A stretch of 35,688 bases of DNA, taken from positions 1-35,688 of the forward strand of contig PUNT01000246.1 in the NCBI GenBank assembly GCA_003551905.1. The letters are read 5' to 3'. Shown piece by piece: positions 1-8,130 of this stretch. How positions within the stretch are numbered: the stretch's first letter is position 1; each line of letters opens with the position of its first letter. The DNA is from Halanaerobiales bacterium. Lineage in GTDB: Bacteria > Bacillota > Halanaerobiia > B1SED10-174. Below the pieces are notes generated by a model, which ran no database searches, had not been told where the DNA came from, and was given only the letters and a program-made list of their open reading frames with translations. The translations under genes and the position numbers were made by a program.

Positions 1-393
1 ATTAAGAATGGCCAGTTCATCCATTTTGCCGGTGACAATCAGGTTGGTACCCATCTCCCTGGCCAGGCTTTCTATGTGATCAGGGACCATACCGATGAGC
101 AGTGGTTTTTTAGACCCCAGTAAATTAAATAATTCTCTATTAAGTTGCAATTCACCTCCAGTAAAAGGTGCTTTAATATTACCTTTATTATCTGTTCCTG
201 ACATAGGCGCAATGAAAAGTTCACATTTTTCTATTAGCTCATTTAATTCCAGGTTTCCTTTAGCTTTAATGCCTGCTGATGGCTGACCAATAGCGTATAT
301 AAATGCTCCCTCTTGTTCTAGAAAATTGATTAGGATTCCTTCTCTCTCGTCACCACCCAGGAAACCAATATTAGTACCTTCTATACTTTTCAA
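1..393 (-). CDS. dpaA: Dipicolinate synthase subunit A, N-terminal part (runs off the left edge)
   Basis: Reverse-complement translation MKSIEGTNIGFLGGDEREGILINFLEQEGAFIYAIGQPS...APMSGTDNKG... resembles the SpoVFA/DpaA N-terminus. TTG start (CAA at 391-393) has SD GGGGAGGTG (400-408) 6 nt upstream. An in-frame ATG at 417 is possible but less likely. Absent from the ORF track because it is open at the edge. Confidence 0.85.
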   Translation of the reverse strand, partial: MKSIEGTNIGFLGGDEREGILINFLEQEGAFIYAIGQPSAGIKAKGNLELNELIEKCELFIAPMSGTDNKGNIKAPFTGGELQLNRELFNLLGSKKPLLIGMVPDHIESLAREMGTNLIVTGKMDELAILN

Positions 394-419
394 ATCAGGC
401 ACCTCCCCTGCAACCATTA

Positions 420-447
420 TACTATATGACTTCTTAATTATCCCAGT
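420..447 (-). promoter_or_regulatory. Putative sigma-K-type promoter for dpaA: AC-N17-CATATAGTA
   Basis: Minus strand: AC (446-447), 17 nt, CATATAGTA (420-428), matching CATANNNTA. Located just upstream of the dpaA RBS. Confidence 0.5.
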
Positions 448-456
448 GCTTGTTTT

Positions 457-486
457 AAAATAAAACCCCGGCCTTTTTGACCAGGG
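457..486 (-). terminator. Intrinsic terminator downstream of the YflT-like gene
   Basis: Minus strand CCCTGGTC-AAAAA-GGCCGGGG (8 bp including G-U pairs) followed by TTTTATTTT. Confidence 0.75.
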
Positions 487-495
487 TCAGCGATT

Positions 496-981
496 TTAGT
501 GAATTTCTACATCTCGAGCCCTGTGTTCGCGAAGGATATGGGCAATATCCTGGCTCTCTTCATTCTCTGATTCAATGACAGCTAAAATACCCCCCTGGCG
601 AACTTCTTCCTGAAAATGCTGGCTTCTTTCTCTGGGAATCCCCAGATCAACCAGACTTCCCACAATGCCTCCTGCTGCAAGACCGGTTAATCCAGCAGCA
701 ATAGGTCCAACAGCTAGTATAGGGCCAACACCAGGGATAGTCAAAGCACCTGCTCCAGCAAGAAGCCCGGTAAGACCTCCTAAAACTCCGCCAGTTGTCA
801 CTCCTGTGGTTAAGTCCTGGTCAATAACACCCTCTCTATCGCCTTCTTCTCCATTCTCTTTAAGCCTATCCTCCCGGGCTAGTATAGAAACATCTTCTTC
901 TCCAAAGCCTTTTTCCCTGATTTCTTCTACAGCCCTTTCTGCATTGCTGCGTTCCTGAAATACACCAATTACTGTTTCCAT
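496..981 (-). CDS. General stress / heat-induced YflT-like protein with glycine-rich central segment
   Basis: METVIGVFQERSNAERAVEEIREKGFGEEDVSILARED... resembles the YflT fold; Gly-rich TTGGVLGGLTGLLAGAGALTIPGVGPILAVGP. SD TAGGAGGAGG upstream. Confidence 0.65.
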   Translation of the reverse strand: METVIGVFQERSNAERAVEEIREKGFGEEDVSILAREDRLKENGEEGDREGVIDQDLTTGVTTGGVLGGLTGLLAGAGALTIPGVGPILAVGPIAAGLTGLAAGGIVGSLVDLGIPRERSQHFQEEVRQGGILAVIESENEESQDIAHILREHRARDVEIH

Positions 982-1050
982 TGGGAAACCTCCTCCTAGC
1001 TTGATCTTATAGGAGTATTATTTCCCCCAATTTGTTTTATATTCTTATTT

Positions 1051-1485
1051 TCAGGACCTACCTGTTTGCCCAAAACCTTTTTCCTTTCTACCAGAAGGAG
1101 GTAGGTTCTCCACCTGTTCCCATTCTGCTTCTATCACTTTATGAATTATCAACTGTGCTATGCGGTGACCTTTTACTATTTTAAATAGTTCTTTGCCGTG
1201 ATTGATGAGGATAACATTTATTTCACCCCGGAAACCTGAATCTATAACACCATCAGCGTTAAGGACAGTAATACCATGTTTAGCAGCTAGCCCGCTACGG
1301 GGGTTCACATAGCCCACGTACCCCTGTGGAATAGCCATTGCAATACCAGTAGGGATTTTCTTAAACTCACCAGGGTTAAGAATGCAGGATATCCGAGAAC
1401 GTAAATCCATACCGGCATCTTCCCCAGGATGCTCATATACTGGAAGAGGAATTTCCGGGTCCAATATTTTTACCGGTATCTTCAT
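1051..1485 (-). CDS. dut: dUTP diphosphatase
   Basis: dUTPase motifs: AGMDLRS, PRSGLAAKHGI, NADGVIDSGFRGEI, GHRIAQLI, C-terminal RKEKGFGQTG. Confidence 0.95.
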   Translation of the reverse strand: MKIPVKILDPEIPLPVYEHPGEDAGMDLRSRISCILNPGEFKKIPTGIAMAIPQGYVGYVNPRSGLAAKHGITVLNADGVIDSGFRGEINVILINHGKELFKIVKGHRIAQLIIHKVIEAEWEQVENLPPSGRKEKGFGQTGRS

Positions 1486-1529
1486 GAAGTCACCATTTCC
1501 TTCCCTTGAGGTAAGAATCGAATAATCTA

Positions 1530-2240
1530 TTATTTGATTAATTCACCAACAATAGTGAACTGGTACTGACGGTTTTTGATCTGTTCAATTATTTCAGGAA
1601 GTGCTTTAAGTGTTGGTTCGGTGGGATGAGCCAGGATAATGGCACCCGGTGTGAGCCCCTTCAATATGCGGCTAATGATTATTTCTGGTGCAGGTCTCTG
1701 CCAGTCTATGGTATCTACTGTCCACATTACGGTTTTATAGCCATTTCTGTAAGCAATTCTCGCTATTCTATCGTCTACAACACCATAAGGAGGAGCAAAT
1801 AGATTGGTCTTTATACCGGTTAGATTTTCAAGCAGGGCTTCATTTTTGAGAATTAATTCTTCCAGTTCCCTGTCATTTAGTTGGCCTGGATTTTTATGGC
1901 TGTAACCGTGATTTCCCAGTTCATGCCCTTCACTTGCTATTAGTTTTATTAATTCAGGATTCTTTTTTGCCCAGGTGCCGGTTGGAAAGAATGTTGCGAG
2001 TATATCATATCTATCAAGGTTTTGCAGAATTTCAGGTATGTATTCTTCACCCCAGTCTACATTGAAAGCCAGGGCAGCAACTCTTTCCCCGGTTTTTCCT
2101 TGGTATATGGGCTCATGTACTGCTGCAGGAACAGCCGGGTACTGTGAGTACTCAGCATATAAGGACCAGGCCAGCAGTACTAAAAAAACCAAAAACCAGA
2201 TGTAATTTTTGTTTATTATTATAATTCTTCGCCGTTGCAA
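1530..2240 (-). CDS. ylxY: YlxY-like membrane-anchored polysaccharide deacetylase-family protein with divergent active-site motifs
   Basis: PIYQGKTGERVAALAFNVDWGEEYIPEIL..., GHELGNHGYSH, MWTVDTIDWQRPAPE, ILAHPTEPT; YlxY-like composition and position downstream of pnp. TTG start with SD AGGAGG. Confidence 0.8.
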   Translation of the reverse strand: MQRRRIIIINKNYIWFLVFLVLLAWSLYAEYSQYPAVPAAVHEPIYQGKTGERVAALAFNVDWGEEYIPEILQNLDRYDILATFFPTGTWAKKNPELIKLIASEGHELGNHGYSHKNPGQLNDRELEELILKNEALLENLTGIKTNLFAPPYGVVDDRIARIAYRNGYKTVMWTVDTIDWQRPAPEIIISRILKGLTPGAIILAHPTEPTLKALPEIIEQIKNRQYQFTIVGELIK

Positions 2241-2253
2241 AGGTACTTCCTCC

Positions 2254-3024
2254 TTAATTTTCTCCTAGAGGTTTTTGCACGCCAGTATGTTTTTCTATGT
2301 AGTAATCTTTTTCATAGACCAAACGGGACAGAGGGACGATTTTAAATCCCCTGCTCTTCAGATGTGGTACAATTACCGCCAGAGCATCAGCAGTGTATTT
2401 CCCATTGTTATGCATTAAGATAATATCTCCAGCACTCGTTTTTTCCAGTACTCGGTGGATAATAAAATCTTTTCCGGGGTTTTTCCAGTCCAGAGAATCT
2501 ATACTCCATTGAATAACTTTATATCCTTCTTCTTCTGCAACACTAATGACCATATTGTTGTAATCACCAAAGGGGGGACGAAAGAAAACAGGTTTTTTCT
2601 GAGTAATTTCGTATATTAGATCTGAAGTTTTTTGCAGTTCCTGGCGAAAATCTTCGGGAGTCAAGTTAGAACAATGTGGATGGGTATAGGAATGGTTGCC
2701 AATTTCATGGCCTTCTTCGACTATCCTTTTGGCCATCTCTGGAAATTTTTCCAGCCAGTAGCCACCAAAGAAGAATGTTATTTGAATATCATGTTCCTGA
2801 AAGATATCCAGGATTCTGGGTGTCTGATCAGCACCCCATACACCGTCTATGGTTATTGAAATCTTTTTTTCATCTGTATCTACACTGTAAATGGGCAACA
2901 GTTTTTCTTCCTGCTGTACTGGAATTGCTAATCTCTGTCCAAGCCAAAAACTCCCAAAAATCAGAAGAGTGAATACAGCCAGTAAAGAGATCAACAGGAA
3001 ACTGAATCGATAGCTTTTCAACAT
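2254..3024 (-). CDS. Polysaccharide deacetylase, sporulation (PdaB-like) type, N-terminal TM anchor
   Basis: ISITIDGVWGADQTP, ITFFFGGYWLEKFPEMAKRIVEEGHEIGNHSYTHPH, FFRPPFGDYNN, WSIDSLDWKNPG, IILMHNN. Confidence 0.85.
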   Translation of the reverse strand: MLKSYRFSFLLISLLAVFTLLIFGSFWLGQRLAIPVQQEEKLLPIYSVDTDEKKISITIDGVWGADQTPRILDIFQEHDIQITFFFGGYWLEKFPEMAKRIVEEGHEIGNHSYTHPHCSNLTPEDFRQELQKTSDLIYEITQKKPVFFRPPFGDYNNMVISVAEEEGYKVIQWSIDSLDWKNPGKDFIIHRVLEKTSAGDIILMHNNGKYTADALAVIVPHLKSRGFKIVPLSRLVYEKDYYIEKHTGVQKPLGEN

Positions 3025-3066
3025 CCTCTTTCCCTCCTTCTATATTTTTTATGCTTTTTGATCAGT

Positions 3067-3106
3067 TAAAATTCCCCACTTGGTTATATAATGAGCAGGA
3101 ATTTTA
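3067..3106. repeat. 9-bp perfect inverted repeat TAAAATTCC-N22-GGAATTTTA flanking TATAAT in the divergent intergenic region
   Basis: Read directly; arms 3067-3075 and 3098-3106, TATAAT at 3087-3092. Confidence 0.7.
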
Positions 3107-3132
3107 GTATATTAGATTAGGAGGGATGACGA

Positions 3133-4275
3133 ATGATTATAAGGCTTCCCAGGAATGAAAAACTATTTTTTATTTTTGTTTTAATTTTAGGGTCATTTCT
3201 TCTATTTGCCAGTTTATCTATATTTATCTGGCCGGTAAAAGTACTAAAGAAACAGGATATAACAATAATAGTTGATGCTGGTCATGGAGGCAAAGACCCT
3301 GGTTCTTCCTATAATGGGTTTCAGGAAAAAGATATTAATCTGGAGGTAGCTTTTTACTTGCAGGAAATACTACAAGACGAGGGCTTGAAAGTTGTAATGA
3401 CTCGCACGGAGGACATAATGTTTAATAATAACCGACAGGATGATCTTAAGAGAAGGATTGATATAGCCAATAGTTCTGATGCAGCTCTCCTGGTAAGCAT
3501 ACATGTGAACAAGTTTCCTTCTCCAAAGCCATTTGGTGGAGAGGTTTATTATTTTACTGGTTCTGAACAAGGCAAACAACTGGCTCAGAAAATACAGGAA
3601 AACCTCCTCAAGCTTCAGAAAAACAGTTACCGGTCTATAAAGGAAGGGAATTTTTACCTGCTAAAAAAATCCAAAATACCAGGGGTTATTGTTGAAATTG
3701 GTTTTATCTCCAATCCTAAAGATAGAGAGAGGTTAAAGAGTGAGAGTTCCAAAAGAGAAATTGCCCGGGCAGTGGCCCAGGGCATAAAAGATTATCTTGT
3801 ATTAGATGTGCCAGTTACAGTGCAAGATCAGCAGGTTTCTGTTTATCCAGAGTATTCTAAAATAGATCTTATGGGTGGTTTACTGCCTCTTTTTTATATT
3901 TGTCAGGAGGGAAGTGGTGATCTCAAGAGGCATGACATAAAAGTGGATTACCTAAAAATGCTGCAGGATACCCCTGCAGCATCGTTTGTGGAGAAAAAAA
4001 TTGAACTGGCTCTTTTAGTATATAGGGAAGGAGATCTGGCCGGAATAGCACCTCTCCCGGAAAATGCAAATTATGACTTTTCACTCAGAGATGGTGATTT
4101 GCATCTTTTTTTTGAATTAGATGCTAAATATTTTTTCTCTAGCTCACTTATGGAGCTTTTGGCCTTGCAGGCTCTTAAAAAAACATTCTTAAGTTTGCCA
4201 GGAGTCAATAGGCTTATTATTTACCTGGATGAACGTCCAGTCAATACCATCAGCGGACATTTATTTATTGACTAG
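3133..4275 (+). CDS. CwlD-like N-acetylmuramoyl-L-alanine amidase fused to a C-terminal GerMN-like domain
   Basis: Amidase_3 motifs IIVDAGHGGKDPG, LEVAFYLQEIL, LLVSIHVNKF, VIVEIGFISNPKDRERL; C-terminus IELALLVYREGDLAG...DLHLFFELDAKYFFSSSLMELLALQALKKTFLSLPGVNRLIIYLDERPVNTISGH resembles GerMN. SD GGAGGGATGACGAATG. Confidence 0.85.
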   Translation: MIIRLPRNEKLFFIFVLILGSFLLFASLSIFIWPVKVLKKQDITIIVDAGHGGKDPGSSYNGFQEKDINLEVAFYLQEILQDEGLKVVMTRTEDIMFNNNRQDDLKRRIDIANSSDAALLVSIHVNKFPSPKPFGGEVYYFTGSEQGKQLAQKIQENLLKLQKNSYRSIKEGNFYLLKKSKIPGVIVEIGFISNPKDRERLKSESSKREIARAVAQGIKDYLVLDVPVTVQDQQVSVYPEYSKIDLMGGLLPLFYICQEGSGDLKRHDIKVDYLKMLQDTPAASFVEKKIELALLVYREGDLAGIAPLPENANYDFSLRDGDLHLFFELDAKYFFSSSLMELLALQALKKTFLSLPGVNRLIIYLDERPVNTISGHLFID

Positions 4276-4310
4276 GGACTCTTTCTTGAAAAGAGAAAAT
4301 ACTTTGGGCT

Positions 4311-5231
4311 CTATCTAGCAAAGACATGATTGCCAATGATGACTGTTACCTCCCGGGTTTCTAGCCACCAGGTCGAAACAGCTATAGCTGGATTATAATA
4401 GAAAAGGGCTCCTCTTGTGGGATCAGTACCCTTCAAAGCTTCTTCAGCAGCCTTAAAGGCTGTTTCATTAGGTCTCAGATTTATCTGGCCATCCTGAACG
4501 CAACTGAATTGCAACGGTTGGTAGACTACACCATGGATTGTGTCAGGGTAGCTGTTGTTTAGAACCCTATTCAGGATAACAGCCCCTACTGCTACCTGAC
4601 CGATAAAAGGTTCTCCTCTAGCTTCAGCATGTATGGTGCGAGCCAGAAGTTCTTTTTCCGCCGGGCTTATAGTCTTTTTAATTGCTTCTTTAGGGGTTAG
4701 ATTATGTACAGGCAAATATATTCTCTGTCCTATGCGAATTTGAGGATCAGGAAGGTTGTTTAGAGCCTGAATAAAAGAAACAGAAGTGTTAAAATCTCTA
4801 GCCAGATCAAAGAGTGTGTCTCCCCTCCTTACCTGATAGAGAATCACCTTATCCTTGGGTAAGGAAACTGGTTTTAGGTTTTGATACAGATAAACTGGGT
4901 AGAAATCAAGTTCCAGTTGCATCTCATGGAAGCTTTCATTGAATAAAGCATCCTGAAGAGGAGGCACTTCCTGCCACAGCTGAGAGGGAATTCTTATGTA
5001 ATCGCCTGCTCTGATAAAATCATTGGTACCCAGGTTGTTTGCCCATCGCAGGCCACTTATGGACGCACCAAATTTTCGGGCAATACTGGTTAGATTGTCC
5101 CCTTCCTGTACCTCATAAATAAAGTAGAAGCAGGAAAAAAAATTATGGCAGTAATTTTCCAGTGCACATATTGTTAGGCTGTAAATTCCTAAAAATAGTA
5201 ATATTAATACAGCGACCCGTATCACTTTCAT
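4311..5231 (-). CDS. SleB-family (Hydrolase_2) cell wall hydrolase with two LysM domains
   Basis: LysM 1 YEVQEGDNLTSIARKFGASISGLRWANNL..., LysM 2 YQVRRGDTLFDLARDFNTSVSFIQALNNL...IYLP; catalytic domain LLARTIHAEARGEPFIGQVAVGAVILNRV...FSCVQDG...GALFYYNP. Confidence 0.9.
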   Translation of the reverse strand: MKVIRVAVLILLFLGIYSLTICALENYCHNFFSCFYFIYEVQEGDNLTSIARKFGASISGLRWANNLGTNDFIRAGDYIRIPSQLWQEVPPLQDALFNESFHEMQLELDFYPVYLYQNLKPVSLPKDKVILYQVRRGDTLFDLARDFNTSVSFIQALNNLPDPQIRIGQRIYLPVHNLTPKEAIKKTISPAEKELLARTIHAEARGEPFIGQVAVGAVILNRVLNNSYPDTIHGVVYQPLQFSCVQDGQINLRPNETAFKAAEEALKGTDPTRGALFYYNPAIAVSTWWLETREVTVIIGNHVFAR

Positions 5232-5257
5232 AGTTTGTTGTTATCCTCCATGTTTTA

Positions 5258-7276
5258 TCAATTATCTTCACCATAGTCCAGGTTTTTTCCTTCCTTTTCC
5301 CAGAATTTTTTTCCTGATGACAGCAGTTTTTCTTTTTTTCCGATAATAACCGGCATATCATCTGGCAAAGAACGCAAAAATGTTTTTCCATAGTTCCGGG
5401 TTGCAATCCTGGTATCAAAAAGCATAATAAGGCCACGATCTTGATAACTTCTGATGAGTCTTCCCCAGCCTTGTTTGAAACGCAGTAATGCTTTTGGCAA
5501 CATGAGGTCGGAAAAAGGATTTCTACCCATTTCTTCTAATTGTTTTGCTTTCCCATATATCCAGGGATCATCAGGTACAGGAAAGGGTAAGCGCATAATG
5601 ATTACAGTTGTTAGATGATGGCCGGGTAGATCTATCCCCTCCCAGAAACTACTGGTACCCAGGAGTATAGCCTTTTGTTCTTTTTTAAATGTATTAACCA
5701 GTAGGTCTGGTGTTTTTTCCCCTTGCTTGAGTATGGCATAAAATTTTGATAAGTTTGAGCCTTTCAGGACATTGTGAAAATCCTCCAGCATTTTATACGC
5801 TGTGAAAAGTATCAGAACCCGCGGTCCCAGAATTGATTGTAAATGTTCCATAAGGTAAATTGATTCTTTGGTGTAACCTGCACTACCTGGTGATGGGAGT
5901 TCTTCAGGAATTATAAATTGAGTTTGGTACTGATACTCAAATGGAGATGGTAAAATCATTTTATCTACCCGGTCTGGTGGCAAGCCCATTTCTTCTGTAA
6001 AGCGAGATATATCTGCATCGACAGATATGGTTGCAGAAGTGAATACAGCCCCATTCAGATAATTTTGAAAGGTTTCTTTGAGAAAATTATCTATGCGTAA
6101 TGGCAATGCTTTAAGTGCAGAATCGCTTTTATTTTTTTCGGCCCAGAAAACATAATTATGAAGATCCAAAGTTAGGAAATGATTTAAAGAAGCAATGAAA
6201 TCCTGCAGTTTTCTTTTATTCTCCATTAGCATACCCTCCTCTTCCACAGGAAGAGAGGGAAAGTTTTTAAAAAATTGCAGCAGTTTGTCTAAGGTTTCTA
6301 ATAAGTCTTCCGGGGCACCTTTCAGGTCATTAGTCCAGCCTTCCTGGAGAATTTGCTGTTCATTTTTGTCGGTATTTTTCCTGAGCACCTGGAAAAACCC
6401 TTTGCTCTTTTGTGCCAGCATGGTTACATTCTCCACGAAATCTTGCAGATTTTTTATGTTATTTTTGCCCATCAAGGTAGCAACTTCTTTTAGATCCTGG
6501 CAGAATGAGTCTAAATGTTTTTCCTGAAAATCAAAACCAAAAAAATTGATGCCTGCTTCTTCTAGGTGATGGGCCTCATCAAAAATAATGTTCTTAAAGG
6601 GAGGTAAGACCGAACCTTCTTCGGTCCCGGGGTATTTTAGATTGCTAAAAAAAAGGTGGTGATTGATAATAGCAATCTGGGCATGATGGCAGTGTTTTCG
6701 GGCCTTGATTACAAAACAGTCCTTTAGATATGGGCAGTTAGGGTATTGACACAGGTCCAGAGAAGCACATAGATTATACCAGAGGTATTTTTGGTTATGA
6801 AAGGGCCAGTCTTCGATTGAACCATTTTCAGTATCTGCTACCCACATATAAATCTGGGGAAGAATTTTTTTGTTCAATGATGGTTTTAGATGAAGCCTGG
6901 CCAGTCGATTGCGGCAGATATAGTTTTGTCTACCCATTAACAGGGCTATATCACAGTTAATATTCAAGGCCTTTTTCGCCAGGGGCAAATCTTGATTGAA
7001 TAATTGCATCTGTAGATTCCTGGTATAGGTGGAAATCAGTAAAGGCTCTGAATTGGCCTGGGAAAAAAGTAGAGCAGGAATCAGGTAGGAAAATGTTTTT
7101 CCAATACCAGTCCCTGCTTCCACAATCAGATAACGCATTTCTTTCAATGCCTTACTGACATGCCATGCCATTTTCTTTTGAGCTGAACGCATTTCAAAAT
7201 CAGGCAATGTTTTTTCCAGAGCGCCACCCTGGCTGAATATTCTATCTATGTCCTCTAGATTAATTGACCAGGTCAT
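5258..7276 (-). CDS. dinG: DinG-family ATP-dependent DNA helicase (no N-terminal exonuclease domain)
   Basis: VEAGTGIGKTFSYLIPA (Walker A), IIFDEAHHLEEAG (DEAH), Cys cluster (YICRNR...CQYPNCPYLKDC), GTSSFWEGIDLPG, QGWGRLIRS. Confidence 0.88.
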   Translation of the reverse strand: MTWSINLEDIDRIFSQGGALEKTLPDFEMRSAQKKMAWHVSKALKEMRYLIVEAGTGIGKTFSYLIPALLFSQANSEPLLISTYTRNLQMQLFNQDLPLAKKALNINCDIALLMGRQNYICRNRLARLHLKPSLNKKILPQIYMWVADTENGSIEDWPFHNQKYLWYNLCASLDLCQYPNCPYLKDCFVIKARKHCHHAQIAIINHHLFFSNLKYPGTEEGSVLPPFKNIIFDEAHHLEEAGINFFGFDFQEKHLDSFCQDLKEVATLMGKNNIKNLQDFVENVTMLAQKSKGFFQVLRKNTDKNEQQILQEGWTNDLKGAPEDLLETLDKLLQFFKNFPSLPVEEEGMLMENKRKLQDFIASLNHFLTLDLHNYVFWAEKNKSDSALKALPLRIDNFLKETFQNYLNGAVFTSATISVDADISRFTEEMGLPPDRVDKMILPSPFEYQYQTQFIIPEELPSPGSAGYTKESIYLMEHLQSILGPRVLILFTAYKMLEDFHNVLKGSNLSKFYAILKQGEKTPDLLVNTFKKEQKAILLGTSSFWEGIDLPGHHLTTVIIMRLPFPVPDDPWIYGKAKQLEEMGRNPFSDLMLPKALLRFKQGWGRLIRSYQDRGLIMLFDTRIATRNYGKTFLRSLPDDMPVIIGKKEKLLSSGKKFWEKEGKNLDYGEDN

Positions 7277-8115
7277 TTTTTCACCCCTGCAAATTCCTTC
7301 AAAAAGTTGAGGTTTCTGGAGCCTTCTACTTTTGGATCTCCGGGGGTTTCCAGTATCATGGGGAGATTCCTCAGCAAAGGTTCTTCTAACATAGCCTTGA
7401 AACCACTTTGGCCAATATGTCCTTCACCCAGATGAGTATGACGATCTATACCCGATCCCAGCGGAGCTAAAGAATCATTCACATGAAGCAGCTTGAGCCT
7501 TTTGGTATCCATTTCATTGTCTATCTCTTTCAATGTTGTGGACCAACCATGAGAACTTCTTATATCATAACCACCTGCTAGAGCATGGCAGGTATCAAAA
7601 CACAGGCAAACATTTTCCTGGGGGAACATATTTATGGCCTGGGCTAGTTCATTAAAACTCCCTCCTAAAGATGTTCCAGAACCTGCAGTGTTTTCCAGGA
7701 GAAATACAATATCTGGGAATTTATTCATGAGGTAGTCAAGTGTTTTTTGCAGTCTCCATATGGACCTGGGGACTGTGGTGTTTTTATGGTTGCCAGGATG
7801 CATGACAAAAAATTCTGCACCCAGCAAAATTGCTCTCGAGACTTCTATTTCTAGCGCATGTAGAGACTTTTCATAAATATCTTTGTCAGGAGAGCAAGGA
7901 TTGATAAGGTAAGAAACATGAACTACCCAGGGATTAATACCTTTTTGGGGGCTCTGTTCTTTGGCAAAAATAGCGCCCTCTTTATCAAAAGTCCCCGCTT
8001 TCCAGCTGCGGGGATTTCTGACAAATACCTGTAAGGTAGTGCACTGCAATTCTTCAGCCAGTTGTAATGTTTTTTGGAAACCACCACTGATTGAAAGGTG
8101 GATACCTGTACGCAA
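7273..8115 (-). CDS. nfo: Endonuclease IV
   Basis: MRTGIHLSISGGFQ, FVMHPGNHK, LLENTAGSGTSLGG, CFDTCHALAGGYD, LLHVNDSLAPLGSGIDRHTHLGEGHIG, ILETPG. TTG start, 4-bp overlap with dinG. Confidence 0.95.
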   Translation of the reverse strand: MRTGIHLSISGGFQKTLQLAEELQCTTLQVFVRNPRSWKAGTFDKEGAIFAKEQSPQKGINPWVVHVSYLINPCSPDKDIYEKSLHALEIEVSRAILLGAEFFVMHPGNHKNTTVPRSIWRLQKTLDYLMNKFPDIVFLLENTAGSGTSLGGSFNELAQAINMFPQENVCLCFDTCHALAGGYDIRSSHGWSTTLKEIDNEMDTKRLKLLHVNDSLAPLGSGIDRHTHLGEGHIGQSGFKAMLEEPLLRNLPMILETPGDPKVEGSRNLNFLKEFAGVKK

Positions 8116-8130
8116 AGGCTTTTCCCCTTT

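Noticed and set aside
95-286. Plus-strand 63-aa ORF
   Set aside because: Antisense to dpaA; no recognisable domain and the opposite strand encodes a clear DpaA N-terminus.
665-958. Plus-strand 97-aa Pro/Ser-rich ORF
   Set aside because: Shadow of the Gly-rich YflT-like gene on the minus strand; composition is an artefact of that sequence.
3083-3113. Sigma-E-like promoter (GTTATATA-N15-AGTATATT) for the amidase-GerMN gene
   Set aside because: The -10 matches only about half of the sigma-E consensus in AT-rich DNA; not better than chance.
4276-4310. Possible bidirectional terminator CTCTTT-CTTGA-AAAGAG between convergent amidase and sleB genes
   Set aside because: Only a 6-bp AT-rich stem; too weak to call, although a terminator is expected here.
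5143-5436. Minus-strand 97-aa ORF
   Set aside because: Out of frame across the dinG 3' end and sleB 5' end; no family resemblance.
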